Below are positions 11,480 to 19,722 of a DNA stretch of 54,209 nucleotides, in pieces. A program made the translations under genes and the position numbers. This DNA comes from a virus. A model generated the notes under the pieces. That model worked only from the letters and a program-made list of their open reading frames with translations. It was not told the origin of the DNA and ran no database searches. The stretch is taken from positions 1 through 54,209 of IMG/VR virus record IMGVR_UViG_3300008050_000051. One strand, written 5' to 3'. How positions within the stretch are numbered: the stretch's first letter is position 1; every line of letters begins with the position of its first letter.

Positions 11480-11579
11480 GTGTTTCATTATAATATACTT
11501 ATCGACCAGATGTAAGCCCCAGGAGAGGGGTATTTAGCTTTTCTTGAGGTCGTAAGTGCTTGTCCTGTATAGACTTAGG
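11480..11579 (-). repeat. intergenic regulatory repeat, copy F (promoter half only)
   Basis: Carries the promoter, the mini-hairpin (cccctctcctgggg) and the invariant core (11554-11579), then diverges abruptly. This marks the core as one end of the promoter half of the cassette. Confidence 0.8.
11487..11515 (-). promoter_or_regulatory. near-consensus sigma70 promoter of repeat copy F
   Basis: TTACAT (11515-11510), 17-bp spacer, TATAAT (11492-11487), then 7 nt (gaaacac) to ATG 11479. Best -10 of the set and no ribosome site in the gap; strong candidate for a leaderless transcript heading the array. Confidence 0.75.
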
Positions 11580-11782
11580 ATCGAGCCACCGGAAAATATC
11601 GCGTGAATGGGACTCCTATGTACGGCTACGCGACCTATAGATACCAATACAATATATTCAAGGGACTCCAAAAAAAATTCAAACCTACTTAAAAAAATTC
11701 AAACCTACTTAAAAAAATTCAAACCTACTTAAAAAAAATTTTAAAAAAGTTGGGACTCCTTTGAAACTCCCCTAACTATAGT
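11580..11782. other. divergent intergenic control region
   Basis: About 200 bp between the leftward array and the rightward 11783 gene, without a gene. The 8-mer gggactcc occurs three times (11609-11616, 11662-11669, 11752-11759), and three 20-bp A-rich tandem repeats lie at 11671-11730, followed by aaaaaaaattttaaaa. A-tract phasing suggests intrinsically bent DNA. No canonical promoter or ribosome site is obvious for the + strand gene. Confidence 0.55.
11671..11730 (+). repeat. three perfect 20-bp tandem repeats
   Basis: The unit aaaaaaattcaaacctactt occurs at 11671-11690, 11691-11710 and 11711-11730, followed by a degenerate A-rich fourth copy. Iteron-like arrays with 20-bp period place sites about two helical turns apart, suitable for cooperative protein binding. 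Confidence 0.85.
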
Positions 11783-12571
11783 ATGAGTAAATTCGGAAAA
11801 ATACCTAGTAACTTCCTATTTGGCAACCCAAATGCACTTTCTGTACCCACACCTGTAGCACAACAAGTAGGTATGGGAGCTAATGTTCAACAAGGTCCGA
11901 CAGGAGGCACGATACCTCCATACATTCAAAGATACACCTACCGCAAACCTAATATAGATTTTTTCTTCTCGGATTTTGAGGTAGAGTTTAATCAATCCCA
12001 TTTAACCCCTGTGAGGATAGAAATATCCACCCCCATGGAGATCACAGAAACAATTGATTTTGAATTGGATTCTAATCAACAGCCTATGGGGTATGGGTGG
12101 GTTCTGAGAGGTCGCCAGAGTAGTGGACTGCCTCCTCTTATAATATTAACCCAACCAGGAGACCCAACTATGAAAGAGTTACGAGAACAGGCTCATCAAG
12201 GGGATGTTCCTGGAGATGTAACCACAACCATAAATGTTAGTAGGCCAGGGGAATTTTCACATAGTCATTTACAGTTTTGGCCTGTAGCTTTTAAAGAAGT
12301 TTGGGGGACGGGGGTAATAGGACATCAAGGCTACAATGACCAGCACTCATTCATTGTGTCCCACATTCTTCAAGATGATCCAGCGGGTAGTGTTAGTTTT
12401 TCCCTTACGGATCCATCGGTTATATCAAGTTTTGTTGGAACAGGGGTGGTTAGGCTTGATTTTTCTTTATACCATTCAGGGTATATTCCAGATTTATACA
12501 GTAGCGTTGGGGCGTGGCTAGTTAGATTTCAGTTTGCTTGTCCTATTACGGTTACTTATTACTATCAGTAG
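11783..12571 (+). CDS. probable virion protein, beta-rich (262 aa)
   Basis: A Gly/Pro/Thr-rich N-terminus (residues 15-50) precedes a long region of alternating hydrophobic and polar residues typical of beta-sandwich structural proteins, ending in a Tyr-rich strand (TVTYYYQ). No enzyme motif or signal peptide. Placed at the start of a rightward operon next to a holin-like gene. Function is inferred only from composition and context. Confidence 0.5.
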   Translation: MSKFGKIPSNFLFGNPNALSVPTPVAQQVGMGANVQQGPTGGTIPPYIQRYTYRKPNIDFFFSDFEVEFNQSHLTPVRIEISTPMEITETIDFELDSNQQPMGYGWVLRGRQSSGLPPLIILTQPGDPTMKELREQAHQGDVPGDVTTTINVSRPGEFSHSHLQFWPVAFKEVWGTGVIGHQGYNDQHSFIVSHILQDDPAGSVSFSLTDPSVISSFVGTGVVRLDFSLYHSGYIPDLYSSVGAWLVRFQFACPITVTYYYQ

Positions 12572-12625
12572 AAAAAATTGATATTTTCTACTAACTAAGA
12601 ACCTAGATAACTCGGAGGTATCCCT

Positions 12626-13006
12626 ATGCCTGAAAAACCGATGATCAATGAAAAGGGCTACATTGATGTTAACGCTGCTCTTAAGCTGAAAGCAGCGGAT
12701 GGCCGAGTAGAAGTTGAGAAATTAAATGCAGAATCTGATGCTAAATTTCGAGAACTTATAATAAAAGAAAGTGCGAAAGAAACTGCTTCAAAACATTTAG
12801 CAAAGTTTGCAGGATTTTACTTAACTTTTTTGGTAATGGCATTTATTATATCTATTAAATTTATTCCTGTAGAAAGTATTGCTGTGGTAGCTGGTCTTAT
12901 TACACTTGTTGTAACCAATCTTTCAACTATTCTTAAAGGCATTGTTGAGAACGGGGATCCAAAAGAAGAAGAGATTTTGGACAAAGTTAAAGAGCGGGGT
13001 AAATGA
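12626..13006 (+). CDS. two-helix membrane protein, holin-like candidate (126 aa)
   Basis: A strong CGGAGG site lies 8-13 bp upstream. Residues 1-58 are charged and helical; residues 63-82 (FAGFYLTFLVMAFIISIKFI) and 86-107 (VESIAVVAGLITLVVTNLST) are two membrane segments joined by a short turn; the tail is charged. Both termini on the same side with a two-helix hairpin fits class II holins and also other small phage membrane proteins. The lysozyme-like gene is in a different operon, so a holin role is only possible. Confidence 0.5.
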   Translation: MPEKPMINEKGYIDVNAALKLKAADGRVEVEKLNAESDAKFRELIIKESAKETASKHLAKFAGFYLTFLVMAFIISIKFIPVESIAVVAGLITLVVTNLSTILKGIVENGDPKEEEILDKVKERGK

Positions 13007-13013
13007 ATTCCTT

Positions 13014-13160
13014 TTGGGTAAACTGACGAAAAAAAATAAAAAGTATACTAACAAAGGCTCTAAATACTTTAGTAAAGTAGCACTTGTGCGAAAGAAGGTT
13101 AAAAACTTCTTAAGGTTAGAAACTAAAAGGAAACACAGTAAAAGGATAAACCATGAGTAA
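13014..13160 (+). CDS. very basic small protein (48 aa), start uncertain
   Basis: An open frame ending at 13160 encodes about 48 residues from TTG 13014 (GKLTKKNKKYTNKG...), of which almost half are Lys or Arg. An ATG at 12942 is in frame but overlaps the preceding gene by 65 bp. The stop overlaps the next start by 8 bp. Strong positive charge suggests DNA or RNA binding or a packaged internal protein; no family recognised. Confidence 0.35.
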   Translation: MGKLTKKNKKYTNKGSKYFSKVALVRKKVKNFLRLETKRKHSKRINHE

Positions 13161-13320
13161 AGAAAGAATCAGAGATAGAGCAGTAGCTAAATTAGCTAGA
13201 GCAAAAAAAGGTCATGCTAGGAGGCTTCGACGCAAGCTTGGATTAGATGTTGCGGTGCCAGCAATCGTATCTACGGTAGTGAAGACCGTTTCAAAAAGAA
13301 AAGTATCTAAGAAAAAATAG
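13153..13320 (+). CDS. very basic small protein (55 aa)
   Basis: ATG 13153, with AAAGGA about 6 bp upstream, gives 55 residues: MSKERIRDRAVAKLARAKKG, then HARRLRRKLGLDVAVPAIVS and a KKRKVSKKK-type tail. Lys/Arg content is high with a hydrophobic middle (DVAVPAIVSTVV). It is the last gene before a clear terminator. A nucleoid- or capsid-DNA-associated peptide is plausible; the function is unproven. Confidence 0.5.
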   Translation: MSKERIRDRAVAKLARAKKGHARRLRRKLGLDVAVPAIVSTVVKTVSKRKVSKKK

Positions 13321-13374
13321 ACCAACGGCAGGGGAGGCCAGTTGCGCCTTTCTGCGGTAGGAACTTCGCAACCG

Positions 13375-13405
13375 CTCCTCATCAGTAATGATGAGGAGTT
13401 TTTAT
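13375..13405 (+). terminator. rho-independent terminator
   Basis: ctcctcatca (13375-13384), GTAA loop, tgatgaggag (13389-13398) and TTTTTAT make a 10-bp perfect stem with U tract. A second hairpin gttgcg/cgcaac lies just upstream (13342-13372). The stop codon of the convergent 13402 gene falls in the U-tract DNA. Confidence 0.85.
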
Positions 13406-14016
13406 ACTTGCTTAATTACCCAGCCGCTTAGATGTTGTACACCCCCAACCCTATTTGCAAACTCATGACGGTGATTTCCATCCATAAGTTCTAGTAGTCC
13501 CTCTGGGGTTTCATATATCAAAACATCGTCTTGCTTTTCTACACTCCATTCGCAGTCTTTTATAGGGCGTACTGGTTGTAAGTATCTTATAATCTGGTTT
13601 AGAGGAATGCACGCTTCGTATCTCATTTCGAAAATAGGCTTATTTAGGGTAACACCTAAACGATACTCCTGATCCGCTTTCTTATCATTCCTCCAATTGC
13701 CTACACATAGGATGTAGCTGCACTCTTGGATGATTTTGTAGATGAAATCGTCACTTTTATTGAATCCATGTTCAATTTTTAGATTCATCACACGGTAATG
13801 CTCTTCGGTTTCTCGTTTAATTTTGTGATCAACGAGCCCATCTATACGGGATTTTAGGTATCTTCTACATTCGTGGAGCAAGTCTAGATCTTCTTTTGAT
13901 CCGATTCCAAAAATAGTAACAGTATTTCTAATCAGATCGTTGAAATCTTCGTTTGTGGGGTGCGGCCAACGATTTCTTTTGTTTTCGCCTCCTGTATATC
14001 CAACAAGGTTACTCAT
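13402..14016 (-). CDS. deoxyribosyltransferase-like / ParB-like fusion protein
   Basis: The 204-residue product appears two-part. Residues 30-135 have TVTIFGIGS, a later CSYILCVGNWRNDKKADQEY and GVTLNKPIFEM, resembling the nucleoside deoxyribosyltransferase/DUF4406-type fold in which an acidic residue after the GNW/D segment is catalytic. Residues 165-195 contain LMDGNHRHEFANR, the DGNHR motif of ParB/sulfiredoxin-type domains. Such a combination is unusual and the function is unclear; base or nucleotide modification is a guess. The start has AAAGGA 8-13 bp upstream and follows the glycosyltransferase stop by one base. Confidence 0.5.
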   Translation of the reverse strand: MSNLVGYTGGENKRNRWPHPTNEDFNDLIRNTVTIFGIGSKEDLDLLHECRRYLKSRIDGLVDHKIKRETEEHYRVMNLKIEHGFNKSDDFIYKIIQECSYILCVGNWRNDKKADQEYRLGVTLNKPIFEMRYEACIPLNQIIRYLQPVRPIKDCEWSVEKQDDVLIYETPEGLLELMDGNHRHEFANRVGGVQHLSGWVIKQV

Positions 14017-14017
14017 T

Positions 14018-14710
14018 CTATTCCTTTATTTCTATTGGGAAGTCGTTATTTTCAATAAAAGCTTCCCGATTCTTATGCCAAGAGTCTCTTCCCACTAATT
14101 CTCCTCTTGAGTTGTGGAAAATATTGATATCCATTACTTTATTTGTGAACCCTTTTAAAAATGCTTGTGTGGTATAATAAATATCATAAAAATCCCACTC
14201 CCCTTCGAAATATTCTGGCTTCTCTAGGCCCACTGCCTCCAGAACATTCTTTTTGGCTGCTAGGAACAACCCATCTAGGGCTACTACATCTCCTGGAGGC
14301 CCGTAGGGAGTTTGGTACTCCCTTCCCTGCGGGTCAATGTGGGTTACCTTACCTTTGTGCTTGGCCTGTTGCCATCGAGTTTGATCCCACCAGACTGCAT
14401 CAGGCCCTAAGCAGGTAGTTCCTGCTGCTCCAACGAACCCTACTTCTGGTGAAGAGAATATATTTTTTAATTTTCCAACAAATTCAATAGGATCTTCCCT
14501 TATTTCAACATCATCATGACAAAAAATCATAATATCGTCTTCAGTAGGGTTAATATGGTTATATGCACCGTAATAAGCAGAAAATATGGATTTAGCGTTC
14601 GAAAGAATTAATATTTTTATTCTTGCCGAGCATAAGAAACTCATTAATTTATCTGTAGTCTCAGATACGTTGTTTCTATCTCTAGTACATACTATAGCAT
14701 AAATGTTCAT
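14018..14710 (-). CDS. GT2-like glycosyltransferase
   Basis: A 230-residue protein starting MNIYAIVCTRDRN, with MIFCHDDVEIRED (about residues 61-73; D66/D67 as the metal/nucleotide-sugar DxD-like site), GFVGAAGT, VVALDGLFLAAKKNVLE (acceptor-side segment) and EGEWDFYDIYYT near 168-180. This order matches glycosyltransferase-2-like phage and bacterial proteins. It could glycosylate phage DNA, virion proteins or host surface sugars; neighbours do not decide. It diverges from the terminase gene across a 32-bp AT-rich spacer (tactataatatatag) that must hold both promoters. Confidence 0.7.
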   Translation of the reverse strand: MNIYAIVCTRDRNNVSETTDKLMSFLCSARIKILILSNAKSIFSAYYGAYNHINPTEDDIMIFCHDDVEIREDPIEFVGKLKNIFSSPEVGFVGAAGTTCLGPDAVWWDQTRWQQAKHKGKVTHIDPQGREYQTPYGPPGDVVALDGLFLAAKKNVLEAVGLEKPEYFEGEWDFYDIYYTTQAFLKGFTNKVMDINIFHNSRGELVGRDSWHKNREAFIENNDFPIEIKE

Positions 14711-14742
14711 ATACTATAATATATAGATACAGGCTAGTTTTT

Positions 14743-16287
14743 ATGAAAAATCAGAAATTATTAGAAGAATTTAAGAGGTGTGCAACTGATCCAGAGTACT
14801 TTATCTCCAAGTACATTAGGGTAACGCATCCTGTTCGTGGTCTTGTTCCATTTAAGTTGTACCCTTTTCAGAAAAGGATTCTTTCCGATCTAACGGATCA
14901 CAGATTTAATATTCTTCGTAAGTTTCGTCAGGCTGGAGCCACCACTCTAGCCGCAGGCTACTCTTTACACACGATTATTTTCCACAAGCATAAGCAAGTT
15001 GTTATTCTTTCTAAAGGTGATGCAGAATCTACAGAGGTTCTAGATAGAATTAAGTTAATGTATGATGAACTTCCAGAGTTCTTAAAGCCTGGAATTCAAG
15101 AGGATAATAAGCACACACTAAAGCTAAAAACAGGATCTACAATTAAATCTCGTCCATCTGGTAAGCAATCAGGTAGATCTTTGGCAGGATCTCTTCTTAT
15201 AATTGACGAAGCTGCATTTATTGAAAATATTGATACCATCTGGGCTGCTGTTTATCCCATCATCTCTACAGGGGGTAGGGCTTTTGTCCTATCTACTGTT
15301 AACGGTATAGGTAATTGGTATCACGAAGTATATCAAAAAGCAGTAACAGGGGATAACTCGTTTCACCCTATTGATATTAGGTGGCAAGAGCATCCAGAAT
15401 ATAGCTACAATGCAGATTTCACCCAGCTCTATGAGGAAATGGCTGAAAAAGGCTTGGATATCCATACATGGGAGGATACTACTAAGGCAAACATGCCTAT
15501 GAAGCAGTGGTTGCAGGAATATGAATGTTCCTTCTTGGGTACGGGAGATACTTATATTGAGGGGCAAATTCTTAAGGAAATTTCTTCTCAAACAAGTGAG
15601 GAGTATTTTACCAAGTACAATAACAGGATGCGCGTGTGGCAGGAGGCTAAACCTCAGTATACCTACTTGATTGCTTGTGATACCTCCCTAGGACGAGATC
15701 GGGATTATTCGGCTTTTCATGTGATTAACATGTATAATGGTCAGCAAGTAGCAGAATTTTATTCCAACAGGACTCCTATAAATGATTTTGCTAAAATTTT
15801 ATTCAGTGAAGGTATGCTATATAATATAGCTCACATTATCTGTGAGCGAAATACTATTGGAAACAACTTAATTGACTGGCTCTATAATATTTACGAGTAC
15901 GAAAACCTGTGGGCTGATGATAAAGATGATCTAGGCTTCCAGGTTACTGCTAAAAATAGAGAGAGCATACTGGCTGAACTAGAAGAAGCAATTCGAACTG
16001 ATTTAGTGAAAATTAACTCGACTCGGACTTGCGACGAACTGATGACCTTTATTATAAATGAGAATGGTAAAGTAGAGGCTGAGAAGAATCATCATGATGA
16101 TTTGGTTATGAGTCTCGCTCTTGCTGTTCATGCTTATAAAAACTTACTGGACACAACTCCTATAGAGTTTGTCTCTAAACTAGAAAAAGAACAAAAACCG
16201 CTTATGCCTAGTAAAAATTATAAGCATAGTTTCAAAACATCATATGGTGGCGTGACCGAGGAAGATTTTAAATGGCTGATGAAATAA
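14743..16287 (+). CDS. large terminase subunit (T4 gp17-like)
   Basis: 514 residues. The ATPase half has a Walker A-like RKFRQAGATT (59-68), Walker B LLIIDEAAF (151-159) and a coupling motif STVNG (184-188). The nuclease half has YLIACDTSLG with D313, an ICERN glutamate (E368) and HHDDLVMSLALA (D452/D453), the acidic triad of the RNase H-like packaging nuclease. Length is a little shorter than T4 gp17 (610), mainly because the N-terminal extension is short. It powers DNA packaging at the portal vertex and cuts concatemers. It overlaps the portal gene by 16 bp. No classical ribosome site is seen. Confidence 0.95.
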   Translation: MKNQKLLEEFKRCATDPEYFISKYIRVTHPVRGLVPFKLYPFQKRILSDLTDHRFNILRKFRQAGATTLAAGYSLHTIIFHKHKQVVILSKGDAESTEVLDRIKLMYDELPEFLKPGIQEDNKHTLKLKTGSTIKSRPSGKQSGRSLAGSLLIIDEAAFIENIDTIWAAVYPIISTGGRAFVLSTVNGIGNWYHEVYQKAVTGDNSFHPIDIRWQEHPEYSYNADFTQLYEEMAEKGLDIHTWEDTTKANMPMKQWLQEYECSFLGTGDTYIEGQILKEISSQTSEEYFTKYNNRMRVWQEAKPQYTYLIACDTSLGRDRDYSAFHVINMYNGQQVAEFYSNRTPINDFAKILFSEGMLYNIAHIICERNTIGNNLIDWLYNIYEYENLWADDKDDLGFQVTAKNRESILAELEEAIRTDLVKINSTRTCDELMTFIINENGKVEAEKNHHDDLVMSLALAVHAYKNLLDTTPIEFVSKLEKEQKPLMPSKNYKHSFKTSYGGVTEEDFKWLMK

Positions 16288-18032
16288 ATGATGAGCTAAA
16301 TGAGAGTGGGTATACTACATTCGGGGGCACCCAGAATAGAGCAGGGACGTTTTACACACCCACAGGCCCTATAGGCCGATTTTTTGCTAAATTTTTTGCT
16401 ACAAAAGCTCAAATTCCAGTTCAAAGAGCCGTTGATCAAGGGAAAGTTGTACCTGAAACAGGGGACACAGTTGTTAATACGGAGGTTATCAAAGACCAAG
16501 AAATTGATGGAGGCCCCGCTATTGGAGGAGTTCAAAGGAACCCCATCCTGCCCCAACTTGAGCTTAATCGTAGACGCAGGTACAAAGAATACGAGGAGAT
16601 GGATGAGTATCCTGAAATTGGCGCAGCGTTTGATATCTATGCAGATGATTCCACACAAAAAGGTACTAGATCGGAACGATGGACTATTAAATCAGAGAGT
16701 GACTTGGTAGTTGATGAGATTAATAAACTTTTTGAACAGGTTAACTTACACAAATTTCTTTGGGATATTGTCCGAAATACCGTTAAGTATGGGGATTGCT
16801 TCACTGAATTAATTGTAGATATAAATAAATCAGAAGAGGGAATTAAAAAAATTAAAATTCTTAATCCCAACTGGATTCTTCGCGTAGAAAATGAGTATGG
16901 GTATCTTAAAAAATTCTTACAAGAAATTCCTAATTTAGAATCCCTTCAATACTCCGAGGTGGGCCAGTCAGAACTAGCTCGTCCCGTTAAATATATTGAA
17001 CTTGATAAGAATCAGATTGTTCATTACAGGCTGCATACCTCTGATCCTGTGTTCTATCCTTATGGGAAATCAATTGCCGCACTATGCCATCGTGTTTTCC
17101 GTTCTCTTAAAATGATGGAAGATGCCATGATGATTTATAGATTATCCAGAGCACCAGAAAGAAGAATTTTCTATGTGGATACAGGGAATCTCCCCACTAG
17201 CAAAGCTGAGATGTTCATTGAGCGTCTAAAGCAGAAGTTCAAGAAAGAGAAATATTATAACTCTGGAAAAGGTACAGTAGACTCTCGTTACAACCCCATG
17301 TCGATGGATGAAGACTTTTTTGTTCCCACTAAGAATGGAAGGGGGACTAAAATTGATACTCTCCCTGGAGCTACTAACTTGGGGGAGATTGAAGACGTTA
17401 GATATTATCGGGATAAGCTCCTTGCAGCTCTTAAAGTTCCGAAAGATTATCTTGTAGAGAAAGATCAATCTCCTGAAAGGAAGGCTAACCTATCCCAGCT
17501 CGATGTGAAGTTTGCCCGAACTATTCAAAGAGTTCAGGTAGATATTGAAACTGGATTAGAAAACATGGCAAAGAGGCATCTTCAATTAAGAGGGTATCCT
17601 GCCGCTTTGATTAAAAAGCTTAGAATTTCTCTACCTGAACCTTCTGACATGTCTGCTAAGAGGAAACTCGATATTGATGAGCAGAAAACAAGAGTTATCC
17701 AAGCAGTCTTAGGATTAGGTCTTTTCTCTAAAGAATCCATCTATAGAGAGTTCTATGATATGACTGATGAAGAGATTAGAAGAATGCAGTCTGAAATTGA
17801 GGAAGATCAAGAGAAAGATTTAGAGCAGCAGGAAAAACAGGCTGAAGTAGCCAATCCTGGTTATGGAGAGGCTGGGGGTCAGGAGCCTGCGGAAAATGTA
17901 CCCCCTACAGCCAATGAAGATAATGTCTCAGAATTGGAGACTTTGAGAGAATTAGTTCTAGAAGACGATAAAAAAGAAGTTATTTCTAGGATAATCCAAA
18001 AACAACAACAAAAAGCGGGACATATAATCTAA
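16272..18032 (+). CDS. portal protein (T4 gp20-like)
   Basis: 586 residues directly after and overlapping terminase. The protein has the portal body pattern: RRRRYKEYEEMDEYPEIGAA (about 98-118), a D-x-x-x-KYGDCF segment, a central FRSLKMMEDAMMIYRLSRAP helix (about 275-295) and DVRYYRDKLLAALKVPKDYL (about 375-395), all typical of T4-type portals that form the dodecameric ring. The C-terminal 70 residues are acidic and glutamine-rich. Confidence 0.92.
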   Translation: MADEINDELNESGYTTFGGTQNRAGTFYTPTGPIGRFFAKFFATKAQIPVQRAVDQGKVVPETGDTVVNTEVIKDQEIDGGPAIGGVQRNPILPQLELNRRRRYKEYEEMDEYPEIGAAFDIYADDSTQKGTRSERWTIKSESDLVVDEINKLFEQVNLHKFLWDIVRNTVKYGDCFTELIVDINKSEEGIKKIKILNPNWILRVENEYGYLKKFLQEIPNLESLQYSEVGQSELARPVKYIELDKNQIVHYRLHTSDPVFYPYGKSIAALCHRVFRSLKMMEDAMMIYRLSRAPERRIFYVDTGNLPTSKAEMFIERLKQKFKKEKYYNSGKGTVDSRYNPMSMDEDFFVPTKNGRGTKIDTLPGATNLGEIEDVRYYRDKLLAALKVPKDYLVEKDQSPERKANLSQLDVKFARTIQRVQVDIETGLENMAKRHLQLRGYPAALIKKLRISLPEPSDMSAKRKLDIDEQKTRVIQAVLGLGLFSKESIYREFYDMTDEEIRRMQSEIEEDQEKDLEQQEKQAEVANPGYGEAGGQEPAENVPPTANEDNVSELETLRELVLEDDKKEVISRIIQKQQQKAGHII

Positions 18033-18075
18033 AACTTACATATATAACTTTAGAGTCCTAAAAAGGAGATTAAAA

Positions 18076-19722
18076 ATGTTTTCGAAATTATTTGAGGAAC
18101 GAGATAAAACTATTACGCATCTGGTGAAGTTAGGAGATTGCCTCTCCAGGTCTTTGCGAGAGAATGTGAGTTTATTTGCTATTGATAGCAACAACTCCCA
18201 TGTTTCTTACCTAACAGAAGGAGGTAAAGTTATTAGTGGAGGGTATTCTATTGATAAAGATGTGAGGTTGAATTCTATTAGAATTCAAGATTCCTCTATT
18301 TTTGAAGAAGGGGAGCAGTTGGACTCCTTTGTCAATAAAAAAATTCATTCTTTTGTTGAAAGTATCCACTACGGAGAATATGCGTCAGCAGACGATTCTT
18401 TCTCGGATGTACTATCTCTTTGGGAAAATAGGCTCAAGCTATCCAGTGTACAAGCTAGACTACATGAGCAATCCAGTAGGTTGGCTGCTGTGGAGCGTAT
18501 TCTAGAAACTGAACAGTTTCAAAAGCTCCTTGAGATTACTCCTCAATTTCAAGAATTTCTAAAAGAAAACTTTGATAAAGTAACAAGTGTACCAGAAGTG
18601 AGAAATGCTATCAATCTTTCAAATGCAGTTTCACAAGCATTTAATTTCCCGAGGCTAACCTTAGAAGATTTAGAAAAAAGTAAGTCTTACATTCTAAAGG
18701 ATGGAGTTAGCCCTTCGATCTATGAAATGGTTTGCCGCCAGGAGCTAATTAAAAAAGAACTTATTGAGTCCAAACAAAATTTCGACACTATTTGGGCCAC
18801 TAACTCTGCTGTCCAAAAACTAGCAGGAATGATTTTTGAAGATAATGAGGCAGTTGTACCTGTTCTTTCTGAAGCTTTGAAAGAGGTTCCTTATCTTGCT
18901 TTGGCATCTAAAAAGAGCCTTTTTAATACATTTTCTAATTGTTTAGCCCAAACAGACGGAATTGGAGTTTCTGAAAAGGATATTCAATCTTTTGCTTCTA
19001 GGATTTTTGAATATAAGAAAGATGTTAAAAAAGTCTTTATCCAAAGTATAAATGAAAAATACGGAGTTAACATACAAAATCTTCAAAATCCTGCTTCCTT
19101 TAAAAGTTTAGCTAATACCCAAGTAGTTATTTTTGAAGCTCTTTCACGCTTATCTCCCAAAGGATCTTTACTTAAAGAAGTATTGCTTGAGATGGCTCAA
19201 AGCCTAAAAACTAAATCTGGCGTTGAGTGCATTGATGTGAACGATTATCTTCTAGAGACGTTTATTACTGTGGGCTACGATGAATTGTTAGAAGAAACAG
19301 GAAATAAGACTATCCCTAAAGCAAACTTTAAAAGAGTAACCAAAGATCTCACGGATATTAAGGAATTAGTACAAACTCTTCACGATAAAGTTACGAAAGA
19401 TCAAGAATACTCCAGCGATGAGAATTTAGATGACCAAGCTTTGGCCGATGAAGAGGCCACAGATGCTATCCCTGAGGTTCCAGCGGTGGACCCTAGAACT
19501 GGGGCCACTATTGCCCCTGAAGCGGTGACCCCTGGCCCTGAAGAGGCTCCTGTTGATCCTGGCACGGACGAGCCTCCTGTAGCGCCAACAACGGAATCCC
19601 CTGATGAGGTTGTAGGAGGATTAGCAGATCTTGAAAACATGGTGGCTGATATTGCTGCTGAATTAGGAGTAGGAGATGAAGAAGCTCCTGAGGAAGAGGA
19701 TAACAAAGAGGAAGTAGAATAA
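18076..19722 (+). CDS. probable prohead core / scaffold-type protein (548 aa)
   Basis: Preceded by a strong AAAAAGGAG ribosome site. The protein is mostly helical with leucine-rich stretches (130-200, 330-400), a beta-rich start, and a long acidic, proline-rich C-terminal tail (about 440-548, many Glu/Asp/Pro/Ala). The position after the portal matches the prohead core and protease genes of T4-type phages, and the acidic tail is typical of scaffold proteins. No protease triad was identified. The exact role is inferred from position and composition. Confidence 0.5.
   Translation: MFSKLFEERDKTITHLVKLGDCLSRSLRENVSLFAIDSNNSHVSYLTEGGKVISGGYSIDKDVRLNSIRIQDSSIFEEGEQLDSFVNKKIHSFVESIHYGEYASADDSFSDVLSLWENRLKLSSVQARLHEQSSRLAAVERILETEQFQKLLEITPQFQEFLKENFDKVTSVPEVRNAINLSNAVSQAFNFPRLTLEDLEKSKSYILKDGVSPSIYEMVCRQELIKKELIESKQNFDTIWATNSAVQKLAGMIFEDNEAVVPVLSEALKEVPYLALASKKSLFNTFSNCLAQTDGIGVSEKDIQSFASRIFEYKKDVKKVFIQSINEKYGVNIQNLQNPASFKSLANTQVVIFEALSRLSPKGSLLKEVLLEMAQSLKTKSGVECIDVNDYLLETFITVGYDELLEETGNKTIPKANFKRVTKDLTDIKELVQTLHDKVTKDQEYSSDENLDDQALADEEATDAIPEVPAVDPRTGATIAPEAVTPGPEEAPVDPGTDEPPVAPTTESPDEVVGGLADLENMVADIAAELGVGDEEAPEEEDNKEEVE

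Noticed and set aside
11671-11730. CRISPR array
   Set aside because: The 20-bp units are directly adjacent with no spacers and no cas genes are nearby; the Cas4-like nuclease at 28134 is far away and stand-alone.
12942-13013. ATG 12942 as start of the basic 48-aa protein
   Set aside because: It would overlap the holin-like gene by 65 bp and has no ribosome site; a later non-ATG start is more plausible though unproven.
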